The position numbers were made by a program, and so were the translations under genes. DNA of 64,000 bases from Tetragonia tetragonoides (taxonomy: Eukaryota; Streptophyta; Magnoliopsida; Caryophyllales; Aizoaceae): the NCBI GenBank assembly GCA_038025085.1, contig CM076152.1, forward strand, positions 37,823,501 through 37,887,500, written 5' to 3'. The first letter of the stretch is position 1. Each line of letters begins with the position of its first letter. Positions 37,452 through 47,712 of the stretch are shown here, piece after piece. Below the pieces are notes generated by a model. It did not search any database. It was not told the DNA's origin and saw only the letters and a list, made by a program, of their open reading frames with translations.

Positions 37452-38817
37452 ACTAGAAGAGCTATTCGATAAAGAAGAAAATCCTGAAGAATTAAATAAA
37501 ATTATGGATGCAATTGCTGATAAACAAGGAGTGTTAAGTGAAGGTTTTGAAGAAACCAATAATGTTGGTTTAGAAGAAGACATATACCAACAAATGAGTT
37601 TAATTAGACTAGAGGAAATGGATACCATACCTCTAGAAGAGATCAAAAGAAAAATAGACAAAAAGATAGGAAAAATGATTATAGAGGAAGAAAGCAATGA
37701 AGTTGGAGAAGAAGTTATGAAAAAACCATTTGAAAATAACTTTGTAAACAACCTAATACCAAAACCAGAAAATTTTGGAGAGTCCTCTAATAATAATTAT
37801 ACCAGAAGTAGAACTATTCCTGGAAAAACTAGCAATTTTGGCTTTAAGTTTATGCAAAATCCACAGGTTAAAGAAGAGGTAAATCTTCAACCTATTAGCC
37901 AAACTGGATATATGTTAAACCTAGATGGTGTAAGAAATAGGGAAGAAGTATTTGAACAATGGAAAAAGAGTATGAATAGTGTACTCAACCTAAACACCAC
38001 ATGGACTTCAGAAAATTTCCTAAATTATCTAGAACATAGTTTTTCTGGCACTATAGCTGACTGGTATGACACAATAACCGAAGTTACAAAAACTGCGTTA
38101 AAAAACGTTGCAACTCCTAGTGAAATGTTTAAAACATTATGCAAATCCATACATGATGAATTTATTGGAATTAAATCAGATTCCGACGAAAAGATTAAAG
38201 AGTGGCAAAGAAAAGTTATCAATCTTGGCATATATGATATGAAATATGTTGAGAACTACCTTGAAGAGTTTAGCCAATATTATTATAAAATTGGTCGGAA
38301 TGAAACAAATCTTGATATGTTCTATGATAAATTACCTTATCCTATGAATACATTAATCAATGAAAAATATAAAGAATGGAGTGACAAGGAAAATGTAGTG
38401 GATACATTAGGAGTAAGAATTTCATATCTAAGGAAGTGGATTAATGACCAATGTCTAAATATCCAAAAACACCATAAAATGAAAAAATAATTCCTGGTAT
38501 GTTGGGATACTCCAAACCAATTGGGTTACGACCCTGAAAAAAGAAGACGAAAAAAGTTCTATAAGAAAAAACATTTCAATAAACAAAGGGGCGAGAAATA
38601 TAAAAGAAAATATTAAAAGAAACCTCATCCCAATACTAGAAGTTTTTTTAGAAAATCAGCATATTGTCCTAAAGAAAAATCTAATTGTAAATGTTGGTCA
38701 TGTGGAGAAATAGGTCATTATGCAAATGACTGCAAAAATAAAAAGAATAATAAACTCATAGAAGCACTCGGGAGTTTAGATTATGTTGAATTGACTGAAG
38801 ATGAAGCCCTTGAATAG
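37420..38817 (+). pseudogene. pararetroviral coat protein region with CCHC zinc knuckle
   Basis: About 356 open residues (37420-38490), highly charged with an acidic N-terminal third, then a gag-like core (W..FLNYLEHSFSGTIADWY). After two stops a lysine-rich stretch leads to the zinc knuckle at 38692-38733, spaced C-x2-C-x4-H-x4-C (CWSCGEIGHYANDC). A basic tail with a CCHC knuckle is the hallmark of caulimovirus capsid proteins. Broken at 38488, 38614 and 38815. Confidence 0.8.
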
Positions 38818-38850
38818 GCATTAGGAAATAATAAGGGAATAGTTGAAATA

Positions 38851-39790
38851 ATGCAATATCCTGATGAAGAAATAGAAGAAAATAGTGACTACAAAACCAA
38901 TAATATGATGGATTGTGACGAAAATAATCAAGTATCCCTAGAAAGTTTAAAAGGTGAAACTTTTTCAGTGGATGATGATGATCAAGAGATTGTATCTGAA
39001 TGGATTCTTCCTACAATCCAAAAGGATAATATTTATAAAAAATCGATATTTGAATTTAAGAGCAAATATGTATGTGAACAAATGGAAGGAGATTTAGAAA
39101 TAAAAGATTGTGAATTTGATGCCGGAGTAATAAACCTTATCAATTGGAAAAATATAGAAAAACACAACCAAAATAAGAAGTATCGATATATTCATGTTGG
39201 AAGTGTCCAAATACAAGTATCACCTTTACAACATTTTGGGAAAGACGTAGATCTTTATGCACTACTTTGTGATATCAGACACAGGAAATTTCAGGATTAG
39301 ATAATTAGTGGGGTAAAGACTAATCTATGCCATGGGTCTGTAGGGTTTAATTGTAGACCAGGATATTATGTAAGCCTCAAGGATGCTTATGCTCATAATT
39401 TCCTAACCCTGAAATTAAAAACTGTAGGAATGGACATGAAAGATGGTACATTTCCTATACGGGTGTTTTGGAAAATAATATACAAATTAGATAATACCAC
39501 AGATCCAAAGCAAAAATTAACTATGGTGGAAGCTGAAAAATTCGAATGTTTAGCCCCAAGACAAATAATAAAACCTATAAAATCTAGACCTGAAGATATA
39601 AAATTAGATAGAAGATGGATTCCTAGTTTTGAAAGTCCTAGTAAACTATCTAAGAATGTCATTAAAATTAATGAATCAGGAAAAATCACTATAAAGCCAC
39701 GATTATTTAGAAGTCAAAGTATAATAGAGGAAGGATCATCTTCGTTCAAAAGAGAAAATCTTGAAAAAGAAGATGATATAAAAAGTGTAA
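38851..39790 (+). pseudogene. pararetroviral movement protein (30K superfamily)
   Basis: Conserved blocks are visible at 39180-39290 (RYIHVGSVQIQVSPL, D-R in the following strand) and 39340-39480 (GYYVSLKDAYAH, then a G-x-x-P-x-x-V-F-W block). This is the pattern of 30K movement proteins that carry virions or nucleoprotein through plasmodesmata. A stop at 39298 cuts it in the middle of the core. It lies in the same frame as the coat region before it and the protease after it. Confidence 0.75.
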
Positions 39791-39949
39791 CAAGTAATTT
39801 AAGCGGAACGAGTTTTGAACAACCAAGAGCTAGTGTTGACGGTTCTAGTATGGACGGAAGAAGAATCATAGGGTATAAAACTAGAACTTTAAGCAAGCCT
39901 ATTTATGAAGAAGAAATCAGTTTACAAATGGAATTAATCAATACAACTG

Positions 39950-40533
39950 AACTAACTAGTACAAATCCAAATAGTATTTATATTCCTTTCAAAATATGCA
40001 TAGAAAATTATAATAAATATGAATTATGCGCATACATAGATAGTGGGTGTTCAGTTTATTTTGGAAAGAAAATTTTATTCCCTGATTTTCTTTGGAAAAA
40101 AGCAAAGTATCCTATGCAAGTAAGAATAGCAGATAATAGTGTTATGGAACATAATGAAGTCCTAGAAAAACTGCCAATAGAAATAGGTGGAATACAATGC
40201 ATAATACCAATATTATGGGCTACCGATCAACCCTCTCATGATTTGATTATTGGTAATAATTTTCAAAGACTTTACTCTCCATGCACACAAACAGATGAAC
40301 AATTAATATTTACTATTAATGGTCATTCTGTCCCTATTAAGAAATTAACTAAAGGATATACTCATCAAAAGATGGAATTTACGCGCAGCCAGCGTGGTGA
40401 TAAGGTAACTCCTACACAACGCGAAATAGCTTTAACTATTTCGATACTTGAGTTATCAGTAAAAGAGAAAATTGAGCAGCGGCAGGAAGCAATGTGCAAA
40501 GAGCTTTATTCTGATAACCCTCTAAAGTTCTAG
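39950..40533 (+). pseudogene. pararetroviral aspartic protease
   Basis: The catalytic triad Asp-Ser-Gly (AYIDSGCSVYF) is encoded at 40039-40047, and the second conserved loop HDLIIGNNF near 40240 completes the retropepsin pattern. It is followed by a linker and the stop at 40531. No stop lies within the protease core itself. Confidence 0.8.
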
Positions 40534-41931
40534 GATAAAGACAAAACATTTGCAAAAATATCTTTAATAAAGCCCGATACAATTATCAGGGTGAAGCAGA
40601 TGGTGTATACACACCAAGATATTCAAGAGTTTGATAAACAAATAAAAGATCTGTTAGATAAGGGGTTAATTCGAAATAGTCGAAGTCCTCATACTAGTTC
40701 TGCATTCATGGTTAGAAATCATTCAGAAGAAAAAAGAGAAAAAGCTAGAATGGTCATTAACTATAAAAAACTTAATGATAATACTATTTTTGATGGATAT
40801 TACATCCCTAATAAAACCGTCCTCTTTAATAGAATACAGGGAGCCTCTTGGTTCTCTAAGATGGATTGTAAAAGCGGATATTGACAAATAAGGATGGAAG
40901 AATATAGCATTCCTTTAACAGCCTTTAGTGCTCCCCAAGGGCACTATGAATGGATAGTCATGCCTTTCGGACTAAAAAATGCACCTCAAATATTTCAGAG
41001 AAGAATGGATAATATTTTTAAAGATCTTAATCATTGTTGTTTGGTTTATATTGATGATATTCTAATATACTCTAAAGACATTGAGCAGCATAAAAATGGC
41101 GTAAGAGCGGTGACACAAAGATGCATCGATCATGGAATCATTCTAGGAAAGAGTAAGTGCACATATGCAGAACAAGAAATTGAATTTCTAGGGTTAGAGA
41201 TAAAAGCTGGGCAAATTATCTTACAAAAACATATCCTCGAAAAAATAGAGAAGTTTCCTGATAAAATTGAAGATAGGAAGCAACTAGAAAGATTTCTAGG
41301 ATGTCTTACTTATGCTTCAGATTTTATAAAGGATTTAGCAAAATTAAGAAAGCCTTTACAACAAAAACTTAAGAAAGAGGTGAGTTGGGTATGGATGTCT
41401 ACAGACTCAACAATCGTTCAAAACCTCAAAAAATTATGCAAAAATCTTCCAGTACTAACTTTACCCACTGAAAATGATAATCTAGTCCTTGAAACAGATG
41501 CTAGTAATGAACATTGGAGTGCAGTATTGAAGTTCAAGGAAGGAGAAAAACTATGCAAATACTATAGTGGAAGCTTTAACAAAGATGAATGCAACTACCC
41601 TAAAATGGAAAAGGAGATCCTCGCAGTAATAAGAGGAATAGAAAAATTCCTAATATTTTTAGCTCCTAAACCATTTCTAATTAGAACTGATTGCAAAGGA
41701 ATACTTGGTTTTGTTAAAAAGAATTTATCTAATATGCAAGCGCAAGGGCGACTCCTGCGTTGGCAATTATGGCTTAACCAGTTTTCTTTTACTATTGAAC
41801 ATATACAGGGATCCAAGAACTCTCTTGCGGATACTCTAACCCGAGAACTAGCAAATGGCCAAGAACAGCAACACGACTCCAAAACCCTACCAAGGAATGA
41901 GCTTCGAAGAGAAAGAAGCCCTAAAAGCTGA
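40534..41931 (+). pseudogene. pararetroviral reverse transcriptase and RNase H
   Basis: Reverse transcriptase motifs: RMVINYKKLN, FSKMDCKSGY, MPFGLKNAPQIFQRRMD, the catalytic YIDD at 41047-41058, and FLG. RNase H follows from about 41480 (ETDAS, MEKEILAV, RTDCKG, HIQGSKNSLADTLTR). The stop at 40882 falls directly after the SGY of the palm, so the frame cannot give an active enzyme. The 3' end overlaps the next ORF (ATG at 41897). Confidence 0.9.
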
Positions 41932-42926
41932 GATAGCAAGGGCATTGGGGTGAGCTTCCCCCTCCAGTAGAGCCATCTCTAAAAACTTGAAACATTTCTC
42001 TATGAAGAGATCAAGAGATGGACTACTCATGTGCAATCGCACCTTAACCTATAGATTTTTAGTCTTAGAATTAATAATTAATATTCTCCAGAGTCCTTTC
42101 GAAATCCAGGAGATAATAATAACAAAAATAAAAGATAACAACTTCAAGGAATGGTACAATGAAGTGATGAGATACAGAACTCCCTATTATGATATATGGG
42201 AAACTTGGTCATGTTGTACCGGAAGCCACAACAATGCTGGGACTAGAGGTGTTCTTATAAACCCTAATTTTATTAATAAAAATGATGAGCTGCTAAAAGC
42301 ATGGAAATATGGGATGATCACCTATTTCTATGAAGTACCTAGTCCAGAAAGTCCTTTTATCCGTTACTTCACAAAGTTTCAAAGATATTTCTTCGAGAGA
42401 ACATATACAATAAGGCAAAGGGAATTTATCCATTTAAAGATCAGTTTTGCCATGATCGAGATGGAGAATGGAAAAACAAAGCCTGCTCATTATCTGATAC
42501 GAATAATAGATCCGTTTATGTTTAGACCCTACACTGATGAATGGGTTCCTGTCAAGCAAAGAAAAGTTAAAAATGCTACACAAGCTCGAGCAATAGGTTT
42601 TTTCTACATCGCCAAGTTAATATGGTACATGATCCAAGCAGAGATTGAAGTGTTTCATCTTGGAAATACTACTGGAGGCTTTTCCTAAAAGATTTAAAGA
42701 ATACTTTAAATTTGACAAGAGCAATACAGAAGATGTTCAATTATATCTTGAGCAAGTTGAGGCCGAAAAATTCCTATCACATGAAGGGAAAGATTATTTG
42801 CTCGAGACATTTATGACTTGGGATGAAGAGTATGCTGCAACAATAGTCAGAAATCTAGATCATGATGAAGATAAGGATTTCGAGAATAATGTTGGGGATG
42901 AAGGCATGCAGAACTTAATGGATTGA
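41897..42926 (+). pseudogene. 3' pararetroviral ORF, possible transactivator position
   Basis: It starts at the ATG at 41897, overlapping the polymerase frame by 35 bases; a stop occurs at 41951-41953. The frame then continues to 42688, and the last part (42645-42926) lies in another frame, so a frameshift sits near 42660. About 340 codons in all. It occupies the position of the caulimovirus transactivator/inclusion-body ORF, and the stretch YYDIWETW...GVLINPNF faintly recalls its conserved N-terminal block. I cannot assign function with confidence; the acidic C-terminus is unremarkable. Confidence 0.5.
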
Positions 42927-43093
42927 GGGGCCCATAACCCACTAATATTTTCAGAAAAGAAGCTTTATTATTGTAAACTTTAACCATGTGATGTCACTGT
43001 AGCTAGTATGTCTTTTTGTAATAAAGAGTCAGTGTGAGTTGTAAAGTAGAAGAAAACATCTTCTACAGTAAGAATCCTATGCTAGAAATCCTC

Positions 43094-43100
43094 TATAAAA
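43094..43100 (+). promoter_or_regulatory. TATA box of the pararetroviral pregenomic RNA promoter
   Basis: CTCTATAAAAGGGGAGG lies 170 bases after the last viral ORF, where the 35S-type promoter is expected. The downstream 350 bases are ORF-free and would be the RNA leader leading, in the circular genome, to the primer site at 37045. Confidence 0.65.
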
Positions 43101-43816
43101 GGGGAGGTTTGTGTATTGAGGAGGGCAGAGTCTCCTGAGCATACTTGGGCACGGAGAGAAAGATTTGGCTTCTCAAACTTCTCTCTAAAACCAAGCATCT
43201 CCTGAGACCATAACAACCTATAGACACCCTCTTTCGGTTTTAGATTTGTAAGCCTGAGCTTTCTTTCCTTGTAATCTTTTTCAGAAGGGAACGTTATCCC
43301 TTCGAACTTTATATCATAAATAGAATATGTTCTTGATTTGAGTCCCATTATCCGTATCCAAATATCTAATTGAAGACTACGGTTCGAGGTAGGAAACGAA
43401 ACGAATCTGTGCTGGACCTGATCTAAGGAAGGTTTGGTTGGGATTAGCAACCTCTGTAAGACTGGAAGCTAGAAGAACACCAGAGAGTCCATTGCCAACT
43501 ACATTCATGTAACAGTCAAAACTCTTCAATTAAGATTTATTTGCGAAGCGTAGTGGGCCTTAAACCATAGAAGATATATTATTTGTGATATAAGTAGTAG
43601 ATTGCGTGATAACTAGTACTAATAAGTCATTTATCAGAAAACTAGCTTAAAAACAAAATAAAAATAACATTTGGGGTCAATTTGCAAATTCTGAAAGTTT
43701 GGTGTAGCTTTTGTAATTAAAAAACAGCATTTAAGGAATTAGTTTTAAACCAACCTTATAGTGGGAATAAGTTTTTTCACTAAGCTTAGTTTGGTTATTT
43801 TTTTTTTTTTTTTTGT

Positions 43817-43991
43817 GTTTTTGCGCAGTTTCATCAGGAGAATGGGATTTCATTCTATCAAATCCTTGATTTAGTTTACTTCTATTTAAGCTTCTTTCTT
43901 GTGCAATTTTTCTTTTCTTTTTTTCTTTTTTTTTTTCAAAGTTTGATCTAACTTACTGCTGTGTGATGGTGATTTGGGGTTTTTTAGATAT
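43817..43991 (+). repeat. repeat block A, shuffled copies at 44228-44340 and 44827-44880
   Basis: Its first half (CAGTTTCATCAGGAG...TCAAATCCTTGATTT, then CTTCTATTTAAGCTTCTTTC) recurs at 44228-44340 with the two pieces in swapped order. Its second half (CAAAGTTTGATCTAACTTAC...GTGATTTGGGG) recurs at 44827-44880. All are direct repeats with few differences. Confidence 0.7.
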
Positions 43992-44013
43992 ATAACAAAA
44001 GGAAACGATGCAT

Positions 44014-44082
44014 GGGAGTTGAGAAAGCTTCAGAGAGAGAAGGAGGGCTGCCCTCTCTCTAAAACTCTGAGCCCCAACTCCC
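44014..44082. repeat. 69 base imperfect hairpin
   Basis: GGGAGTTG...CAACTCCC close the stem; inside, CAGAGAGAGAAGGAGGG pairs with CCCTCTCTCT. A transcript would fold strongly. It lies between repeat copies and may be part of the same duplicated element. Confidence 0.5.
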
Positions 44083-46036
44083 CACAAATCTAATGAGGAG
44101 AGAGAAAATAGAAGGAAAAAAAGAAGAAGAAAAACAATAGTAATCCAAGCCCCTTAGAATCGAAGCCTCTACTATCTAATCCTCCTTTGAAATCCCTTCA
44201 ATTCTTAATCTCTCAACGGCCTTTGTTCAGTTTGCTTCTATTTAAGCTTCTTTCTTGTGCAATTTTTTATTTTTTTTTGTGTTTTTGCCCAGTTTCATCA
44301 GGAGATGGGATTTCATTCTATCAAATCCTTGATTTCTTTTTGAGCCCTAATCAAATATGGTGGTCATATCTGCTTAAAGTGTTCTTCAATCTTGAGAATG
44401 TCAGAGGGATCCATAGTCTAGTAGACATCTTGATAAGTCTCGATGTTGCCTTGAAATTGGGTGCTTTGGAAGCATATTGTTTATGCCACCATCTCCTTCA
44501 CTGTGCTAATTCATCCAAGGAACATGACATGTTTTTTGACTGTTCTTTTATCACTGTGCTAAAGAAATTTTGATTTCATCACAGAAATGTTTCATAGGAT
44601 CAGTCCATTTCCCAGGCTGAGCAAGCCATAAGGATGTATTTGTTTTTTTTTTTTTTTTTTAATTATTAATTTTTTAGGCCTAGAGAAGGCGATTTTGAAT
44701 ATTATTTCTGATAAAGCTAACGGTTATGATGGCAAAAATTTCCTAAATGACAAGAAGAACATGTAATCCATGGTTTCATATAACTATAGTTACTCTATAT
44801 ATCTCGTTACTTCAATCTATATATTTCAAAGTTTGATCTAACTTACTGCTATGTGATGGTGATTTGGGGGTTTTTAGAGAGTTGGGAATTTAGCTCTTTC
44901 TAACTCTCTAAATACCCTATAGCATATCTTTTGGCTCAACCGCCACTCTTTTTATCAAATTGATACTCTTTGACTCTTTGTGATTGAGGGATAAGAGTAA
45001 GAAGGTGTTGTATTAGGAAGTTTTCGAACTTCAGATGTGAAAATCGTTAAAAAAAATAGGAGGTTTGAGCTTGGATGTTGATTGCTCTTTTTTCTCAACC
45101 TACTAGCCACGATGAGGCGTATAATGCCGATGGTGAAGCTGGTGGTGGTCCTGGCGGTAGAAGATCGGAGTATATGTGTCTGGTTATCACCGTGACTGAT
45201 TCTTCAACAGGATTGAAGAAGTAGCAGTTGATGAAACATCCATCCTTACCGTTTTATTTGCATATTAGTTTGATATTTAGTAGTTTCTTTTATATTTACA
45301 TTCTGTGTTCTGAAAATCTGTAGAGTCTTGGGACTCTTGGCCATTCGTGGTCGGCTTTCTTGCCTTTTCAAAAAAAAAAAAAAAAATCTCTCGCTTTTTT
45401 TTATCTTTATTTTTCCAAGTGAAGCTTTCTTTTGTCTTTTTTTTTTAAGTGATGCTTATTTTATTTTTCTCGTCTATGGCTGCCGGTTGGTAGGCATTTT
45501 AAAGAGTGAGCTAGTTGATCATGAATTTTATATTTCTCCATATTAACACAAGATTCGAATTTTATATTTCTCCATAAGACGAGATTTGAATTTTTTTTTT
45601 GAAGTGATTCAAATTGCTCCATAATATCATGTAAACAATTAAATCACGTTGATGATAGATCTTGAATTATCGAGTAAACATATACACACACATACTACTT
45701 CATGAACGAGCAAAATAAACATACTACTTCATGTGAAAAACCTAATTTGAATGCAGTTGTGGCTATTGAGCCCATTGTCATTTTATTTCTTGACTTTAAA
45801 TTTTTACTATCTTGATTCATAAGTCTATTAAGTAGCTCGTAAGCTTGCCAAATGGCATCTCTGAGGGGCAATTTCTTGACTACACTTACGAGTAACCAAT
45901 TTAGCAACACCTATCTATATTTTTTTAATAAAGTTGTTAGATTTTTCTTCAATGAAGTCATAGTAATGATGAATTTTAATACATTTTGAAACTATTTTAA
46001 AACTTATAATAAAAATAAAAAAATAAAATTAAAGTA

Positions 46037-46070
46037 AACTAGTGTCCATGCCCGTGATGCACGGGATATT
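46037..46070 (-). mobile_element. Helitron-like 3' terminus
   Basis: On the minus strand CCCGTG-CAT-CACGGG forms a short hairpin, followed by CATGGACACTAG and then T. A hairpin about 10 bases before CTRR at an A/T border is the hallmark of Helitron 3' ends. The body would lie to the right; no helicase gene is visible. Confidence 0.5.
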
Positions 46071-46479
46071 TCAGCTCTTTTATTTATTTATTTATTATTT
46101 ATTTTTAATTTAATATTTTCTGATGGGTTGCCTTACTTCTAACTTTGTTGTAAAAATTTTCTTTTTCTCCTTTTGTGCTAATTTTGTGATTAACTAGTTG
46201 ATAAAATTAAAACGACACCAAGGCGGGATTTGAAGTGGTTCGTCCGCAACATGACTTTTAGCTATGATCAGTCATACTGTAAACTTTGATCTACATTTGA
46301 TCGACTGCTTAGGAAACTATTATTAGCCTTTTATTAACAAGCTTGAGAATACTATTTTATAAAATTCTTCTTCCAAAAATTATAATAGTAGGCAATGGAT
46401 CGAAATGAACTAAATACATCAACAATTTATTGAAGCAAAATCAGGGTGGCCCATGTCCCATTTCCTATGTCCCAGCGAG

Positions 46480-47712
46480 CGCCATGTCCCATGGGTGAAA
46501 TTAGAGTTTGGGGACCTGAATGACCATTCAGAGGCACATGAGTTCCTCAAGGGTGATGATAGACCATCCAGAGAAGTTTGGGCAAAAACAAAATCGGGTC
46601 TTGGAAGGTCGAAAATCAAGGCATTATCCACACTTTTTGGGCTTCCAAGAGGCCCCAGAAAGGAGGTATATATTTTTTTAGCACATCACACTGGACATCC
46701 TTGGGGAACGTAAGAGGCGCCAGGGACCATTTTCGGGCCCCTAACAAGCTTTATATATTTTTTTAGCACATCGTAAGGACCTTTTTTCCGGACACCAATG
46801 TAAGGATCGGAACACCAAAGGCATGGGTGATATCAAAGTACGGGGCACCGGATGACCCTCCGGGGGCACCGAGGGTCCTCTAGGGTCATGATAGATCTCC
46901 CGGAGAAGTTTGGGAAAAAATGACATGAGCTTCGGGAAGCCGAAAACGAAGGCTATAATCCACGTTTTTTGAGCTTTCGGGAGGCCGCGAAATAAATGTG
47001 GATATTTTCAAACCACGTCGAACGGGACACCCCGAGGGGACATAGGAGGCCCTTAGGATCACTTATCCGGTCCTGATAGGCTTGGAATGACGTACTACAG
47101 GACACTGGTGGAATAACTTGAACACCAAAGACATGAGGGATATCAAAGTTCGGGGATCCGGATGACTCTCACGGGGCACTAAGGGTCCTCTAGGGTCATG
47201 ATAGACCCCCTGGAAAAGTTTGGGTAAAAATGACATCCAGGCCACAGGAGGTCGTAAACGAAGGCTAATCCACGTTTTTTGGCTTGCGGAAGGCCCCAAA
47301 ACGAAGGTGGATATTTTCACACCACATCGCACGGAACACCTCTAGGGGATATGGGAGGCCCTTGGGGTTGCGTATCCGGTTCCTGATAGGCTTGAAAGGG
47401 CGTTTTATGGGACACTTATGTAACAGTCGGAACACCAAAGGCATGGGGAAAATCAAAGTTCAGGGACCGGGATGACGCTCCCGGGGCATAGAGGGTCCTA
47501 TAGGGTCATGGTAGATCCTCCAGAGAAGTTTGGGCAAAATTGACATCAAACCCCGGGAAGCCGAAAACGAAAGCTATAATCCACGTTTTTTGAGCTTCCG
47601 GGAGGTCCCGAAAAGAAGGTGGATATTTTCGCACCACATTGCACGAGACACCCTAGGGGACATGGGAGGCCCCCGGGGTAGGTTATTGGGTCCCTGATAG
47701 GCTTCAAGGGAC
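46480..47712. repeat. GC-rich tandem array, about four units of 310 bp
   Basis: The marker AACACCAAAGRCATG recurs at 46811, 47121 and 47431, a period of 310. Other shared blocks per unit are GGGTCATGATAGA, GAAGTTTGGG.AAAA, ATCCACGTTTTTTGG, GGTGGATATTTTC and GATAGGCTT. A first unit (46480-46800) is more diverged. The array is far richer in G+C than its surroundings and has no credible ORF. Confidence 0.85.

Larger units (their letters stand above)
37420..41931 (+). pseudogene. pararetroviral polyprotein frame (coat to RNase H) with six in-frame stops
   Basis: All recognised domains lie in a single frame of 1504 codons, from the ATG at 37420 to the stop at 41929-41931. It is interrupted by stops at 38488, 38614, 38815, 39298, 40531 and 40882, and contains no frameshift. 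Some boundaries between domains may originally have been real stops separating ORFs; those inside domains (39298 in the movement protein, 40882 in the reverse transcriptase) are certainly damage. No full-length product can be made. Confidence 0.85.
36930..43470 (+). mobile_element. endogenous pararetrovirus (Caulimoviridae-like), degraded
   Basis: An integrated plant pararetrovirus copy. In order: tRNA-Met primer binding site, small coiled-coil ORF, a long frame with coat protein, CCHC zinc knuckle, 30K-type movement protein, aspartic protease, reverse transcriptase and RNase H, then another ORF and a TATA promoter. There is no integrase and no long terminal repeat, and a movement protein is present; this separates it from LTR retrotransposons. 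Coat before movement protein resembles cavemo- and solendoviruses, but there the polymerase is a separate ORF. The copy is circularly permuted: the promoter at the right end would precede the primer site at the left. Both outer borders are estimates, as no duplicated flanks were found. Confidence 0.85.
43471..46036. other. gene-free region of repeats
   Basis: No gene supported. It contains duplicated blocks (43817-43991, 44228-44340, 44827-44880), a hairpin (44014-44082) and, at 45100-45387, a stretch ending in a 16-17 base A run that looks like the 3' end of a retroposed sequence (GGACTCTTGGCCATTCGTGG before poly(A)). I cannot name its source. Confidence 0.4.

Noticed and set aside
46453..47475. 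several short frames within the GC-rich array
   Set aside because: They recur with the 310 base period in different frames, show no conserved protein and reflect the low stop-codon density of GC-rich sequence.
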